From: Flavobacterium omnivorum
GTDB taxonomy: Bacteria > Bacteroidota > Bacteroidia > Flavobacteriales > Flavobacteriaceae
Length of the DNA stretch: 64,000 bases
NCBI RefSeq assembly: GCF_900099915.1
Contig: NZ_FNDB01000001.1
Location: 248,001-312,000, forward strand
Direction of reading: 5' to 3'
Shown here: positions 28,238 to 36,754 of the stretch, piece by piece
Layout: each line of letters begins with the position of its first letter
How positions within the stretch are numbered: position 1 is the stretch's first letter
Translations under genes and position numbers: made by a program
The notes under the pieces: generated by a model
Database searches by the model: none
Told to the model about the DNA's origin: nothing
What the model saw: only the letters and a program-made list of their open reading frames with translations

Positions 28238-28245
28238 TATCTTTG
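28238..28245 (+). promoter_or_regulatory. -7 element of ruvB
   Basis: TATCTTTG ends only four bases before the ruvB ATG at 28250. Transcription would then start at or within a few bases of the start codon, giving a leaderless or nearly leaderless mRNA. Confidence 0.5.
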
Positions 28246-28249
28246 TTTC

Positions 28250-29272
28250 ATGAATGAAAATTTAGACCCAACGTCAAATGGTTATAATGCAGAAGAGCTT
28301 GATCTTGAAAAAAAATTAAGACCACTTTCTTTTGATGATTTTGCCGGTCAAGATCAAATATTGGAAAATTTAAAAGTTTTTGTTCAAGCTGCAAATCAAC
28401 GAAACGAAGCTCTTGACCATACTCTTTTTCATGGACCTCCGGGACTTGGAAAAACAACTTTAGCTAATATTTTGGCTAACGAGTTACAAGTTGGAATTAA
28501 AATCACCTCTGGTCCTGTTTTGGATAAGCCAGGTGATTTGGCTGGTTTGTTAACTAATCTTGAAGAAAGAGACGTTTTGTTTATTGATGAAATTCATCGG
28601 TTGAGTCCCATAGTGGAGGAGTATTTGTATTCAGCAATGGAAGATTTTAAGATCGATATCATGATTGAATCTGGGCCAAATGCTCGTACTGTACAAATTA
28701 ATCTAAATCCTTTTACTTTAATTGGAGCAACGACTCGTTCTGGTCTTTTGACTGCTCCCATGAGAGCCCGTTTTGGAATATCATCTCGTTTGCAGTATTA
28801 TACAACGGAATTACTAACTACAATTGTTGAAAGAAGTGCCGCAATTTTTAAAATGCCTATTTCGATGGAAGCAGCCATAGAAATTGCAGGTAGAAGCCGA
28901 GGAACTCCAAGAATTGCTAATGCTTTGTTGCGTCGCGTGCGTGATTTTGCCCAAATAAAAGGCAATGGTACCATTGATATAGAAATTGCTCGTTACGCTT
29001 TAAAAGCCCTCAATGTTGATGCTCATGGATTGGATGAGATGGATAATAAAATATTAAATACTATTATTGATAAATTTAAGGGAGGACCTGTTGGTTTGTC
29101 AACTTTGGCTACGGCCGTTTCTGAAAGTAGCGAAACTATAGAAGAGGTGTACGAGCCCTTTTTGATTCAAGAAGGATTTATTATGAGAACACCAAGAGGT
29201 AGGGAAGTAACTGAGAAAGCCTATTCCCATTTAGGAAAAGTAAAAATTAATGTGCAAGGTGGATTATTTTAA
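28250..29272 (+). CDS. ruvB: Holliday junction branch-migration helicase RuvB
   Basis: 340 residues, normal length. An N-terminal AAA+ ATPase domain with Walker [10 protein letters not shown] (62-70), Walker [10 protein letters not shown] and sensor segment [17 protein letters not shown] is followed by the lid ([20 protein letters not shown]) and the C-terminal winged helix ([20 protein letters not shown]). RuvB hexamers pump DNA through the RuvA-bound four-way junction during recombination repair. ruvA is not adjacent; it lies 34 kb away at the right end of this window. A TAnnTTTG element sits directly in front of the ATG. Confidence 0.97.
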   Translation: MNENLDPTSNGYNAEELDLEKKLRPLSFDDFAGQDQILENLKVFVQAANQRNEALDHTLFHGPPGLGKTTLANILANELQVGIKITSGPVLDKPGDLAGLLTNLEERDVLFIDEIHRLSPIVEEYLYSAMEDFKIDIMIESGPNARTVQINLNPFTLIGATTRSGLLTAPMRARFGISSRLQYYTTELLTTIVERSAAIFKMPISMEAAIEIAGRSRGTPRIANALLRRVRDFAQIKGNGTIDIEIARYALKALNVDAHGLDEMDNKILNTIIDKFKGGPVGLSTLATAVSESSETIEEVYEPFLIQEGFIMRTPRGREVTEKAYSHLGKVKINVQGGLF

Positions 29273-29308
29273 TATATTAAGAAGAGAATTCCCTTCGTTA
29301 TCTTTAGC

Positions 29309-30232
29309 ATTATAAATTCAAAAACTACACATACCCAATTCATTAAATCCGAGGCCAAACGTCTTGGTTTTTTGTCCTGCGGTATAGCCAAAGCTGGTTT
29401 TCTTGAAGAAGAGGCTCCAAGACTGGAGGACTGGCTAAATAGGAATAGAAATGGGCAAATGTCGTATATGGAAAACCATTTTGACAAAAGATTAAATCCA
29501 AAGTTGCTCGTGGATGATGCTAAAAGTGTTGTTTCACTTTTGTTAAATTATTATCCAGAACAATTTCAAAATCCTGATTCGTTTAAAATTTCTAAGTACG
29601 CTTATGGTGAAGATTATCATTTTGTAATTAAAGAGAAGCTAAAAGAATTTTTATTTTCAATTCAATCTGCAATAGGCGAGGTTTCTGGACGTGCTTTTGT
29701 AGATTCTGCACCTGTATTAGACAAAGCCTGGGCAGCCAAAAGTGGTTTAGGCTGGATTGGCAAAAACAGTAATTTATTGACACAAAAAGTGGGTTCTTTT
29801 TACTTTATTGCGGAACTCCTTATTGATTTAGAGTTAGACTACGATAATCCTACCACAGATCATTGTGGAACTTGTACTGCCTGCATTGATGCTTGTCCTA
29901 CTGAGGCAATTGTTGCGCCTTATGTTGTTGATGGAAGTAAATGTATTTCTTATTTTACGATTGAATTAAAAGAAAATATTCCTCACGAAATGAAAGGGAA
30001 ATTTGATGATTGGGCTTTTGGATGTGATGTGTGTCAGGATGTTTGTCCTTGGAATAAGTTTTCAAAACAGCATAACGAACCTTTATTTAATCCAAATCCA
30101 GAATTACTTGCCATGTCTAAAAAGGACTGGTTAGAAATAACCGAAGAAACATTTAAAGCAGTTTTTAAAAATTCCCCACTTAAAAGAGCGAAGTTTCAAG
30201 GAATAAAAAGAAACATTAATTTCCTTGAATAA
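29309..30232 (+). CDS. queG: Epoxyqueuosine reductase QueG, start codon unusual
   Basis: About 308 residues. The core has [20 protein letters not shown] and [10 protein letters not shown] for the cobalamin site. Two 4Fe-4S ferredoxin motifs follow, [12 protein letters not shown] and [11 protein letters not shown], then the C-terminal [17 protein letters not shown]. QueG makes the last step to queuosine in tRNA wobble position 34. The conserved N-terminus [20 protein letters not shown] is all in frame, but no ATG, GTG or TTG lies before it. The frame opens after a stop at 29270 and the best candidates are ATT at 29309 or ATA at 29312 ([10 protein letters not shown]). TTG at 29372 would cut off conserved residues. 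A TATCTTTA -7-like element at 29299-29306 directly precedes. Either a rare start codon is used or the start has been lost by mutation. Confidence 0.85.
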   Translation: MINSKTTHTQFIKSEAKRLGFLSCGIAKAGFLEEEAPRLEDWLNRNRNGQMSYMENHFDKRLNPKLLVDDAKSVVSLLLNYYPEQFQNPDSFKISKYAYGEDYHFVIKEKLKEFLFSIQSAIGEVSGRAFVDSAPVLDKAWAAKSGLGWIGKNSNLLTQKVGSFYFIAELLIDLELDYDNPTTDHCGTCTACIDACPTEAIVAPYVVDGSKCISYFTIELKENIPHEMKGKFDDWAFGCDVCQDVCPWNKFSKQHNEPLFNPNPELLAMSKKDWLEITEETFKAVFKNSPLKRAKFQGIKRNINFLE

Positions 30233-30243
30233 GTATTTAAATT

Positions 30244-31275
30244 CTAATTTTTCAATCGAATTGAAGATTCTCTAATGATAACGGTAGTTTCTAATTCAAG
30301 TGTTTTTGGCGTAAAAGGAACTCCTTCTTTATGACAATTCATTTCTTCCAGTAATAGGTTGAAAGATGCAATTCCCATTTCGTGGCTCGGTTGATCAACG
30401 GTACTTAGTTTCGGTGTCAGAACTTGTGACATAAACCAATTACTAAAACCAATTATTGCTACTTGTTCCGGAACATTAATTTTATTTTCATTGAAATAAG
30501 CCAAAACACCTACAGCAACTAAATCTGTTATTGCAAATATCCCGTCCACATCAGAGTGCTCCTCAATTATTTGTTCAGCAAATGCTCTTCCTTCTTCAAA
30601 GGTTACATTTTCGCAAGTATAAACTAATTTTGCGTCAAAAGGAATGTTGTTTTTCTCTAACGCTTTTTTATAGCCAATATATCGGTCTATTGAATTTTGA
30701 GGATTTAATGGGCCACGAATATGAACTATTTTTTTGCAACCATTATCTATTAAATGCTGAACGGCATTAAAAGCTGCTTTTTGGTCGTCGATGATTACTT
30801 TGGAACATTTTGAAAGCTTGGCAATTTTGTCAAACATCACAAAAGGAATCTTCCGATTCATAATTTCCTTGATATGATCATCATTATTAGATTCATTAGA
30901 TAAAGACATGATGATGCCGTCCACTCTCTTGTTTATTAGTAATTCCACTTGCTTTTTTTCTAAAGCCAGCGTCTCATTTGACTGTAATATGATTACCAAG
31001 TATCCACTTTTTTCGGCCTGATCAATAATAGCATTTACCACATTTGAGAAAAAATGATGGACTACTTCAGGAATGATTAAGCCTATAGTTTTAGATTCTT
31101 TGGTTCTTAAATTTACGGCAAAACTGTTTGGGGTATAATGTAAATGTTGCGCAAGCTCAATTACTGACTTTTTAGTTTTCTCACTAACATCAGGATAATT
31201 CTTGAGCGCTTTCGAAACAGTAGTTATTGAAATTCCCAATTTTGTTGCAATTTCCTTAAGAGTGATATCTTTCAT
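30244..31275 (-). CDS. LacI-family transcriptional regulator
   Basis: 343 residues. An N-terminal LacI helix-turn-helix (TLKEIATKLGISITTVSKAL, residues 5-24) is followed by the hinge helix region (YTPNSFAVNLRTKESKTIGL) and a periplasmic-binding-protein-like sugar-sensing domain (VDGIFAITDLVAVGVLAYF, QVAIIGFSNWFMSQVLTPKL, TVDQPSHEMG). It sits downstream of the GH32/MFS/fructokinase genes on the same strand and beside a close paralogue. Likely targets are the CGAAAACGTTTTCG palindromes in front of the locus's transport and hydrolase genes. The effector is probably a sugar or sugar phosphate of the pathway. Confidence 0.92.
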   Translation of the reverse strand: MKDITLKEIATKLGISITTVSKALKNYPDVSEKTKKSVIELAQHLHYTPNSFAVNLRTKESKTIGLIIPEVVHHFFSNVVNAIIDQAEKSGYLVIILQSNETLALEKKQVELLINKRVDGIIMSLSNESNNDDHIKEIMNRKIPFVMFDKIAKLSKCSKVIIDDQKAAFNAVQHLIDNGCKKIVHIRGPLNPQNSIDRYIGYKKALEKNNIPFDAKLVYTCENVTFEEGRAFAEQIIEEHSDVDGIFAITDLVAVGVLAYFNENKINVPEQVAIIGFSNWFMSQVLTPKLSTVDQPSHEMGIASFNLLLEEMNCHKEGVPFTPKTLELETTVIIRESSIRLKN

Positions 31276-31509
31276 GAATCGAATTTGTACAGATTTAATT
31301 TTAGGAAAATATTTTATAGAAACAACTTTGCTTTAAATCTTTGCCAGCCTTTAATCTATGTTTGCAATTGACGCATGAAACTTAAAATATTCTTTACCAA
31401 GATATTAATTTTTATCTTATTTATAGTTTTTTTATCAAAATAAACAAATTAATATGGATTCGTTATATAAAATAAACAACGGTAAGATGTATTAATAAAT
31501 TCAATTTTT
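31276..31509. other. Spacer between the two LacI genes
   Basis: 234 very AT-rich bases with short T-rich runs. It must hold the promoter of the first LacI gene and the 3' end of the second. I see no clean CGAAAACG operator, no strong hairpin and no gene. Confidence 0.4.
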
Positions 31510-32529
31510 TTATGTCGATTCTCTTTCAATGATACTGGTTTCTAATTCAATGGATTGGAAAACTATTGGTAAGTTATTCTTTTTTAGATTGATTTCATCA
31601 AATAGAATCGATGCTGACCTGCTTCCAATTTTAAAACCGGGTTGGTCAATCGTGGAAAGTTTTGGGGATATTACGCTTGACATAAACCAATTACTGAAAC
31701 CTAAAACTGCTATTTGTTGTGGAATGGAAACCCCTATTTCATTAAAGTACTTAATGATTCCAATGGCCACTAAATCGGTAACTGCAAATATTGCATCAAT
31801 TTCTGGATGTTCATCCATCACTTTTTTAGCATTTTCATAACCGTCTTGGAAATCCGCATTGTTTTCACATACAAAAACTAGAGAAGAATCATAAATAATA
31901 CCGTTATCTTCTAGTGCTTTTTTGTATCCTAAAAATCGATCAATTGCATTTTGAGGTAAATAAGAACCTCTAAAATGGGCTATCTTTTTGTAGCCTTTTT
32001 TTATGAGATAGCATACAGCATCGTAAGCCGCTTTTTTGTCATTAATAGTTACTTTGGAACAATGGACAAGTTTAGCAATTTTATCAAAAAGTACTAAGGG
32101 AGTATTATGAGAAATGATTGATTTTAAGTGATCAAAATCACCGGTTTCATTAGACAATGACATCAATATACCATCTACTCTTTTGTTTAAAAGTAAATCA
32201 ATTTGTTTTTTTTCAAACTCTAATTTTTCATTGGATTGTAAAATAATAACTAAATAATCTCTTTTTTCTGCTTCTTCAAGGATTCCTTTAATTACATAAG
32301 AAAAAAAATCATGAACTAAAGTGGGAATTATTAAACCTATGGTTTTTGATTCTTTGGTTCTTAGATTTACAGCAAAGCTATTTGGAGTATAATTAAGTTT
32401 TTGAGCAAGTTCAATTACTGCTTTTTTTGTTTTTTCACTGACATCAGAGTACCCTTTCAAAGCTTTTGAAGCGGTAGTAATCGAAATTCCTAATTGTGCG
32501 GCTATCTCTTTGAGAGTGGTGTTGTTCAT
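31510..32529 (-). CDS. LacI-family transcriptional regulator (paralogue)
   Basis: 339 residues from the ATG at 32529. An in-frame start nine codons upstream (32556) would add MLSIPENST before the family's usual MNNTTLKEIA start. The HTH (TLKEIAAQLGISITTASKAL) and hinge (YTPNSFAVNLRTKESKTIGL) are nearly identical to those of the neighbour at 30244-31275, while the sensor domain differs throughout (LVHDFFSYVIKGILEEAEKR). So the two proteins probably bind the same DNA but answer to different or partly different ligands. They clearly arose by tandem duplication. A partial operator-like GAAAACGAATT lies 40-50 bases upstream and might allow self-control. Confidence 0.92.
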   Translation of the reverse strand: MNNTTLKEIAAQLGISITTASKALKGYSDVSEKTKKAVIELAQKLNYTPNSFAVNLRTKESKTIGLIIPTLVHDFFSYVIKGILEEAEKRDYLVIILQSNEKLEFEKKQIDLLLNKRVDGILMSLSNETGDFDHLKSIISHNTPLVLFDKIAKLVHCSKVTINDKKAAYDAVCYLIKKGYKKIAHFRGSYLPQNAIDRFLGYKKALEDNGIIYDSSLVFVCENNADFQDGYENAKKVMDEHPEIDAIFAVTDLVAIGIIKYFNEIGVSIPQQIAVLGFSNWFMSSVISPKLSTIDQPGFKIGSRSASILFDEINLKKNNLPIVFQSIELETSIIEREST

Positions 32530-32564
32530 GGTTGAATTCTCTGGTATTGAAAGCAAAAAACCGC

Positions 32565-32614
32565 TTCTTGAAAACGAATTTACAATTTATTTATTGCAAA
32601 TCAATTTTCAAGAA
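32565..32614. promoter_or_regulatory. Inverted repeat upstream of the second LacI gene
   Basis: TTCTTGAAAA (32565-32574) and TTTTCAAGAA (32605-32614) are exact inverted copies 30 bases apart, between the LacI gene and the fructokinase gene. The left copy runs into GAAAACGAATT, half of the locus operator. It could be an operator pair or a long-loop hairpin ending the fructokinase transcript. Confidence 0.35.
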
Positions 32615-32681
32615 ACAGTTTAATTGTTTTTTACGATTTTTAAAACAGAAAGCTAAATTAAGACCAATTCATTGTCAAGTA

Positions 32682-33593
32682 TTATGATTTTAGTTCTTCA
32701 AATTTCTTTTTAGGATGCATAAAATCATTGATTTCTTTACTGGAAATTTTGGGATTTGCTCCTTCATTCTTGGCAACAATCGCTCCTAAAGCACAAGCAA
32801 AATCAATCGCTTCTTGCGGATTTTCTTTATATAGTAGTTTAGAAAGTAAACCCGCTAAAAAAGAATCTCCGGATCCTACCGTATCAACAACATCAATTTT
32901 GTAGCCACTATTGTAGTACATTTTTTCATTGTAGTACAAAACAGCGCCGTGACTTCCTTTAGTTACACAAATATGTTTTGTGTTGGTCTGTTCTGCAATA
33001 AAAAGTATGTTTTGTTCCAATGAATGATAGGGAGAATTCAGGAAAGCACTTATTTCATATAATTCATCATCATTGAATTTTATAAAATCAGACTGCATCA
33101 TCAGATTAATTAGTATTTCCTTAGTGTAAAAGGGAGCACGTAAGTTCACATCAAAAACAGCGTATTTTGCATAGTTTATGATTTCTAAAAGTGAATTTTG
33201 TGAAATAGGATCTCTACATACAAGACTGCCAAAAACAAGTGCATCCGCTTTTTTGACCCTGATTTCGTCTTCCGGAATACATATAATTTTGTCCCAAGCA
33301 ACAGGATAATTGATGGTGTAGGAAGCAGAACCTTTGTCGTTTAATTGGACAATGACTTGACCAGTGGATAAGTTTTCGTCTATTTGAATTGTATCGGTAG
33401 CAACTCCGTTTTTTTTAATAAAAGCAAAGATTTCTTTACCGATTTCATCCTTTCCAATTCGGCTTATTATTTGTGCATTTATTCCAAGTGATGCGAGTCT
33501 TAATGCAACATTTAATGGCGCTCCACCAATTTTTCGGTGTGTAGGGAAAACATCAAACAAAACTTCTCCAAAACAGATTATATTTTTATTCAT
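32682..33593 (-). CDS. PfkB-family carbohydrate kinase, probable fructokinase
   Basis: 303 residues. The N-terminal signature region (CFGEVLFDVFPTHRKIGGAP) has the GG sugar-binding turn, and the C-terminal PfkB signature DTVGSGDSFLAG holds the catalytic Asp and the anion hole. Ribokinase-fold kinases of this type phosphorylate fructose in sucrose and fructan use. It lies 2 bases from the MFS gene upstream and in one transcript with it and the GH32 hydrolase. Free fructose released outside by GH32 would thus be imported and phosphorylated. A second, diverged PfkB kinase is at 54565-55491. Substrate is inferred from context. Confidence 0.88.
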   Translation of the reverse strand: MNKNIICFGEVLFDVFPTHRKIGGAPLNVALRLASLGINAQIISRIGKDEIGKEIFAFIKKNGVATDTIQIDENLSTGQVIVQLNDKGSASYTINYPVAWDKIICIPEDEIRVKKADALVFGSLVCRDPISQNSLLEIINYAKYAVFDVNLRAPFYTKEILINLMMQSDFIKFNDDELYEISAFLNSPYHSLEQNILFIAEQTNTKHICVTKGSHGAVLYYNEKMYYNSGYKIDVVDTVGSGDSFLAGLLSKLLYKENPQEAIDFACALGAIVAKNEGANPKISSKEINDFMHPKKKFEELKS

Positions 33594-33595
33594 GG

Positions 33596-34924
33596 TTATT
33601 CGTTTTTTGATAGACTTTCAGATAGTTCTTCTAATGTTCTTCCTTTGGTTTCCGGCATTTTTGTAAATACCCAAAGCAATTGGAAAACCATCATGATACA
33701 AAAGATGGCAAAAACGGTTGTTGTTCCAATTTCTTTAAACAAAAACGGAATAAAAGACGGAATTAAAGCTGCTAAAATCCAGTGGACAGACGTTCCAAAA
33801 GAAGTCCCAGCGGCTCTTAATTTATTTGGGAATAATTCTGAGATAAATACCCAAATCACGGCTCCTTGTCCTATCGCGTGTGAGGCTATAAACAAGAAGA
33901 AAAATAATGGAACAGCCATTCCTTTCCACTCAAAATAAAAAGCCGTAGTCACTAATCCCAAAGAAATGATGTATCCTACAGAACCCAAATACATCAATGT
34001 TTTTCTTCCATACTTATCGATTAGCGAGATTCCAATCATAGTAAAGATCAAATTGATTACTCCAATTCCGATACTGCTCAAAAAAGAAGCTGATTTTTCT
34101 AATCCTGCCAACTCAAAAATTCGGGGTGCATAATATAGAAAGGCATTAATCCCAGATAGTTGATTGAAAAATGCAATGAAAAATGCAAGCATTAATGGTT
34201 TTCTGTATTTTGCCATGAAAATAGATTCGTTTTTTTCTTCATGGAATGTTTCTTTTTCGATGGCTGCGATTTCCGCTTCCACTGCGGCGTCACTATTAAT
34301 TTGTTTCAAAATAGCGACTGCTTTTTCTCTGTCTTTTTTGTATTCTAAAATCCAACGCGGACTTTCGGGAATTCCAAATACCAAAATAATGTATAGAAAA
34401 GAAGGGAACGCTTGTATTCCTAACATCCATCGCCAAGCATTTTCTCCAATATCTTGTAAATAATAGTTTGATGTAAATGCGATCAGAATACCAAAAACAA
34501 TATTAAATTGATATAAAGCCACCAGTTTTCCTCTGTCTTTTGCTGGAGCAATTTCAGAAACATAGGTTGGAGCCGCAATAGTAGATGCTCCGATACCGAT
34601 TCCTCCAAGAAATCTAAAAATGGAAAAGAAAACAGGATCATTGGCGAATGCCGTTCCCACCGAGGAAACAAAAAATAGTAATCCAATGATTATTAACGTC
34701 TTTTTTCGACCTAAAATATTCGTTGGAAACGCCCCAAAAATGGCGCCAATAACCGTTCCCCATAATGCGGATGACATCACTACTAGTCCATGGAACAAAT
34801 CAGAAGAACCCCATAATTGCTGCAATTGTTTATCAGCTCCCGAAATTACTACAGTGTCAAATCCAAATAAAAATCCTGCAAATGCAACGACAATGGACCA
34901 ATAAAGTATTTTTTTGTTATTCAT
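33596..34924 (-). CDS. Sugar-porter MFS transporter (probable fructose/hexose:proton symporter)
   Basis: 442 residues and twelve membrane helices with the sugar-porter family signatures: GFLFGFDTVVISGA in helix 1, NILGRKKTL after helix 2, PESPRWILE at the end of helix 6, DKYGRKTLMYLG between helices 8 and 9, and PETKGRTLEEL at the C-terminus. Helix 7 has FFNQLSGINAFLYYAP, the hexose-binding QQxSGxN region in the form NQLSGIN. It sits between GH32 and fructokinase, so its cargo is most likely fructose. It is located in the inner membrane. Confidence 0.9.
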   Translation of the reverse strand: MNNKKILYWSIVVAFAGFLFGFDTVVISGADKQLQQLWGSSDLFHGLVVMSSALWGTVIGAIFGAFPTNILGRKKTLIIIGLLFFVSSVGTAFANDPVFFSIFRFLGGIGIGASTIAAPTYVSEIAPAKDRGKLVALYQFNIVFGILIAFTSNYYLQDIGENAWRWMLGIQAFPSFLYIILVFGIPESPRWILEYKKDREKAVAILKQINSDAAVEAEIAAIEKETFHEEKNESIFMAKYRKPLMLAFFIAFFNQLSGINAFLYYAPRIFELAGLEKSASFLSSIGIGVINLIFTMIGISLIDKYGRKTLMYLGSVGYIISLGLVTTAFYFEWKGMAVPLFFFLFIASHAIGQGAVIWVFISELFPNKLRAAGTSFGTSVHWILAALIPSFIPFLFKEIGTTTVFAIFCIMMVFQLLWVFTKMPETKGRTLEELSESLSKNE

Positions 34925-34968
34925 TATTTTATTTTTTGGTTAATTATTTTGGTTGTTATAAAAGATTT

Positions 34969-36558
34969 TTACCAGATTCCCTTTATTTTAGAAATGGTAA
35001 GGTTTTTAATTTCTTGATTCCTATCCGATTGAATGCTGAGTTTGGTGTACGGTTTGTTAGGAAAAATTTGTTCCGTAAAGCTGTATACTCCGCCGTTAAG
35101 AAAAATTTCAATTGAGGACCAATCTAATATAATTTTATAATCGATTGTTTTGGTAGTAATGTTCAGAATTTTGGTGTTGTGAATTTTTTCTCCAAAACTT
35201 TTTTCGAAATTTACTATACCGGAATGTCTTCGGTCTACAGAAAAAGTCTTTCCTTTCGCATCGTAATTGATAACCAGAGAATCCTTTACTTCATTGGAAA
35301 AAACCAATTTTAAATTTTCGTTTTTGGTATTCAATTGTACTGCTGACTGATTCAAATATTGGTAATCAAATGTAGTTTTTTGATTCGCTTTTAGGATTAT
35401 TTCATCTTTTGTAAATGCTACAGTTTCTTGTTTTTTGAATTGTTCTATAGGAGTGTTTTTCAGAACATAATCACCATTTATTATAGCAAGTGATAGTTCT
35501 CGAGGAAGTGTCATCGCGCTTCTCCAGTTTTTTGTAGGTGTGTCTCTAGCGTAGGACCAATTACTCATCCAGCCTATGAATATTCGTCTATTGTCAGGAG
35601 CATTATTGTACGTGACACCTGCGTAATTATCAGCACCATTGTCAATCCATTTGATGTCTTTCTGTGAGGTTTTAAAACTATTTCCATCATAATCACCTAC
35701 GAAATATTGTGTTCCGGAGCCTCCATTTGGCGCGCCAGGATTGATACTAATGAGTAAAACCCATTTTTCTTCATTGGAACCGGCAACTTTTAATTTAAAA
35801 ATATCAGGACATTCCCAAACACCGCCGTGCGCTCCTATATTTTTTCCAAATTCACTTTCGAATTTCCAATTAATTAAATTTTCTGAAGTATAAAATTGTG
35901 CGTGATCACCTGCGACTAATACCATATTCCAAGTATTGGTTTCGGGATTCCAGAAAACTTTAGGGTCTCTAAAATCTTTTAGACCGGAATTTTTAACAAT
36001 TGGATTTCCATCATATTTCAACCAAGTTTCGCCTTCATCCAGACTATAGGCGAGCCCTTGTGTTTGATAATTTGTTGTTCCCGCTTTTTCACCTGCCATG
36101 TCGTGATAGGTAAAAATGGCAATCATTGGCGGGTTTTCTTTTGTTCCAAGACCAGAAGTGTTTTTTAAATCTAGTACGGCGCTTCCTGAAAATATCATTC
36201 CTAATTTGTCAGGAAACAAAGCGATTTTTTTATTTGTCCAATGAATTAAATCCGTACTTGTTGCGTGTCCCCAATGCATCGGTCCCCAAACAATGTCGTC
36301 AGGATAATATTGGTAAAACAGATGATAAATTCCTTTGTAGAAAACCATTCCGTTTGGGTCATTCATCCATTTTTTTTCTGGAGAAAAATGAAATTGTGGT
36401 CTGTAAGGTTCTTTGTATTGCACCGTGGAATCAGTTTTTATACTATCGGAAGAAGCGATGGTAACAACTTCATTTTTTGCTTCTTCTTTACAGGAAAACA
36501 AGAATAAAGAGGCTCCGAATACGAAATAAAAGGGGAATATTTTATTTGTGAACTTCAT
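34969..36558 (-). CDS. GH32 fructan/sucrose hydrolase, lipoprotein
   Basis: 529 residues. The lipoprotein signal ends at C23 (FLFSC). The five-bladed propeller carries all three acids of family GH32: nucleophile D67 in WMNDPNG (64-70), D198 in FRDP (196-199) and the general acid E249 in WECPDIF. A beta-sandwich domain follows and ends in KIILDWSSIEIFLNGG. Such enzymes cut beta-fructosides from levan, inulin or sucrose. Lipid anchoring suggests display on the outer membrane or in the periplasm. It is the first gene of a minus-strand operon with the MFS and fructokinase genes, and its promoter region shares the operator pair with the divergent GH65 gene. Confidence 0.93.
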   Translation of the reverse strand: MKFTNKIFPFYFVFGASLFLFSCKEEAKNEVVTIASSDSIKTDSTVQYKEPYRPQFHFSPEKKWMNDPNGMVFYKGIYHLFYQYYPDDIVWGPMHWGHATSTDLIHWTNKKIALFPDKLGMIFSGSAVLDLKNTSGLGTKENPPMIAIFTYHDMAGEKAGTTNYQTQGLAYSLDEGETWLKYDGNPIVKNSGLKDFRDPKVFWNPETNTWNMVLVAGDHAQFYTSENLINWKFESEFGKNIGAHGGVWECPDIFKLKVAGSNEEKWVLLISINPGAPNGGSGTQYFVGDYDGNSFKTSQKDIKWIDNGADNYAGVTYNNAPDNRRIFIGWMSNWSYARDTPTKNWRSAMTLPRELSLAIINGDYVLKNTPIEQFKKQETVAFTKDEIILKANQKTTFDYQYLNQSAVQLNTKNENLKLVFSNEVKDSLVINYDAKGKTFSVDRRHSGIVNFEKSFGEKIHNTKILNITTKTIDYKIILDWSSIEIFLNGGVYSFTEQIFPNKPYTKLSIQSDRNQEIKNLTISKIKGIW

Positions 36559-36590
36559 TAAAATAAGGTTTAATTATTATAGTGTCTGTA

Positions 36591-36598
36591 TAAAAATA
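36591..36598 (-). promoter_or_regulatory. Putative -7 element of the GH32 operon
   Basis: On the minus strand it reads TATTTTTA, one base off TAnnTTTG. The inferred start near 36584 puts the operator centres at about -56 and -76. Confidence 0.35.
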
Positions 36599-36634
36599 GG
36601 ATTCTATTTTTTAATTATTCAAAATATTAGGAGT

Positions 36635-36667
36635 AAAAACGTTTTTGATTTGCCGAAAACGTTTTCG
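36635..36667. promoter_or_regulatory. Paired LacI-type operators between GH32 and GH65
   Basis: Site A (36635-36646) is AAAAACGTTTTT, a close variant. Site B (36654-36667) is the perfect palindrome CGAAAACGTTTTCG. Centres are 20 bp apart. They lie 82 and 102 bases before the GH32 start and 95 and 115 bases before the GH65 start. The same paired motif recurs at 39467-39500 and 53139-53173. Confidence 0.75.
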
Positions 36668-36722
36668 ATTTGTATTCAAGGTAGATTATGTAACTATTAA
36701 TCATTTTAAGAAATAAATTATA

Positions 36723-36730
36723 TAAGTTTG
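36723..36730 (+). promoter_or_regulatory. Putative -7 element of the GH65 gene
   Basis: TAAGTTTG matches TAnnTTTG, 25 bases before the ATG. Operator site B is centred about 77 bases upstream of the inferred start. Confidence 0.45.
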
Positions 36731-36754
36731 AAAATATTATTAAAAAATTAAACT

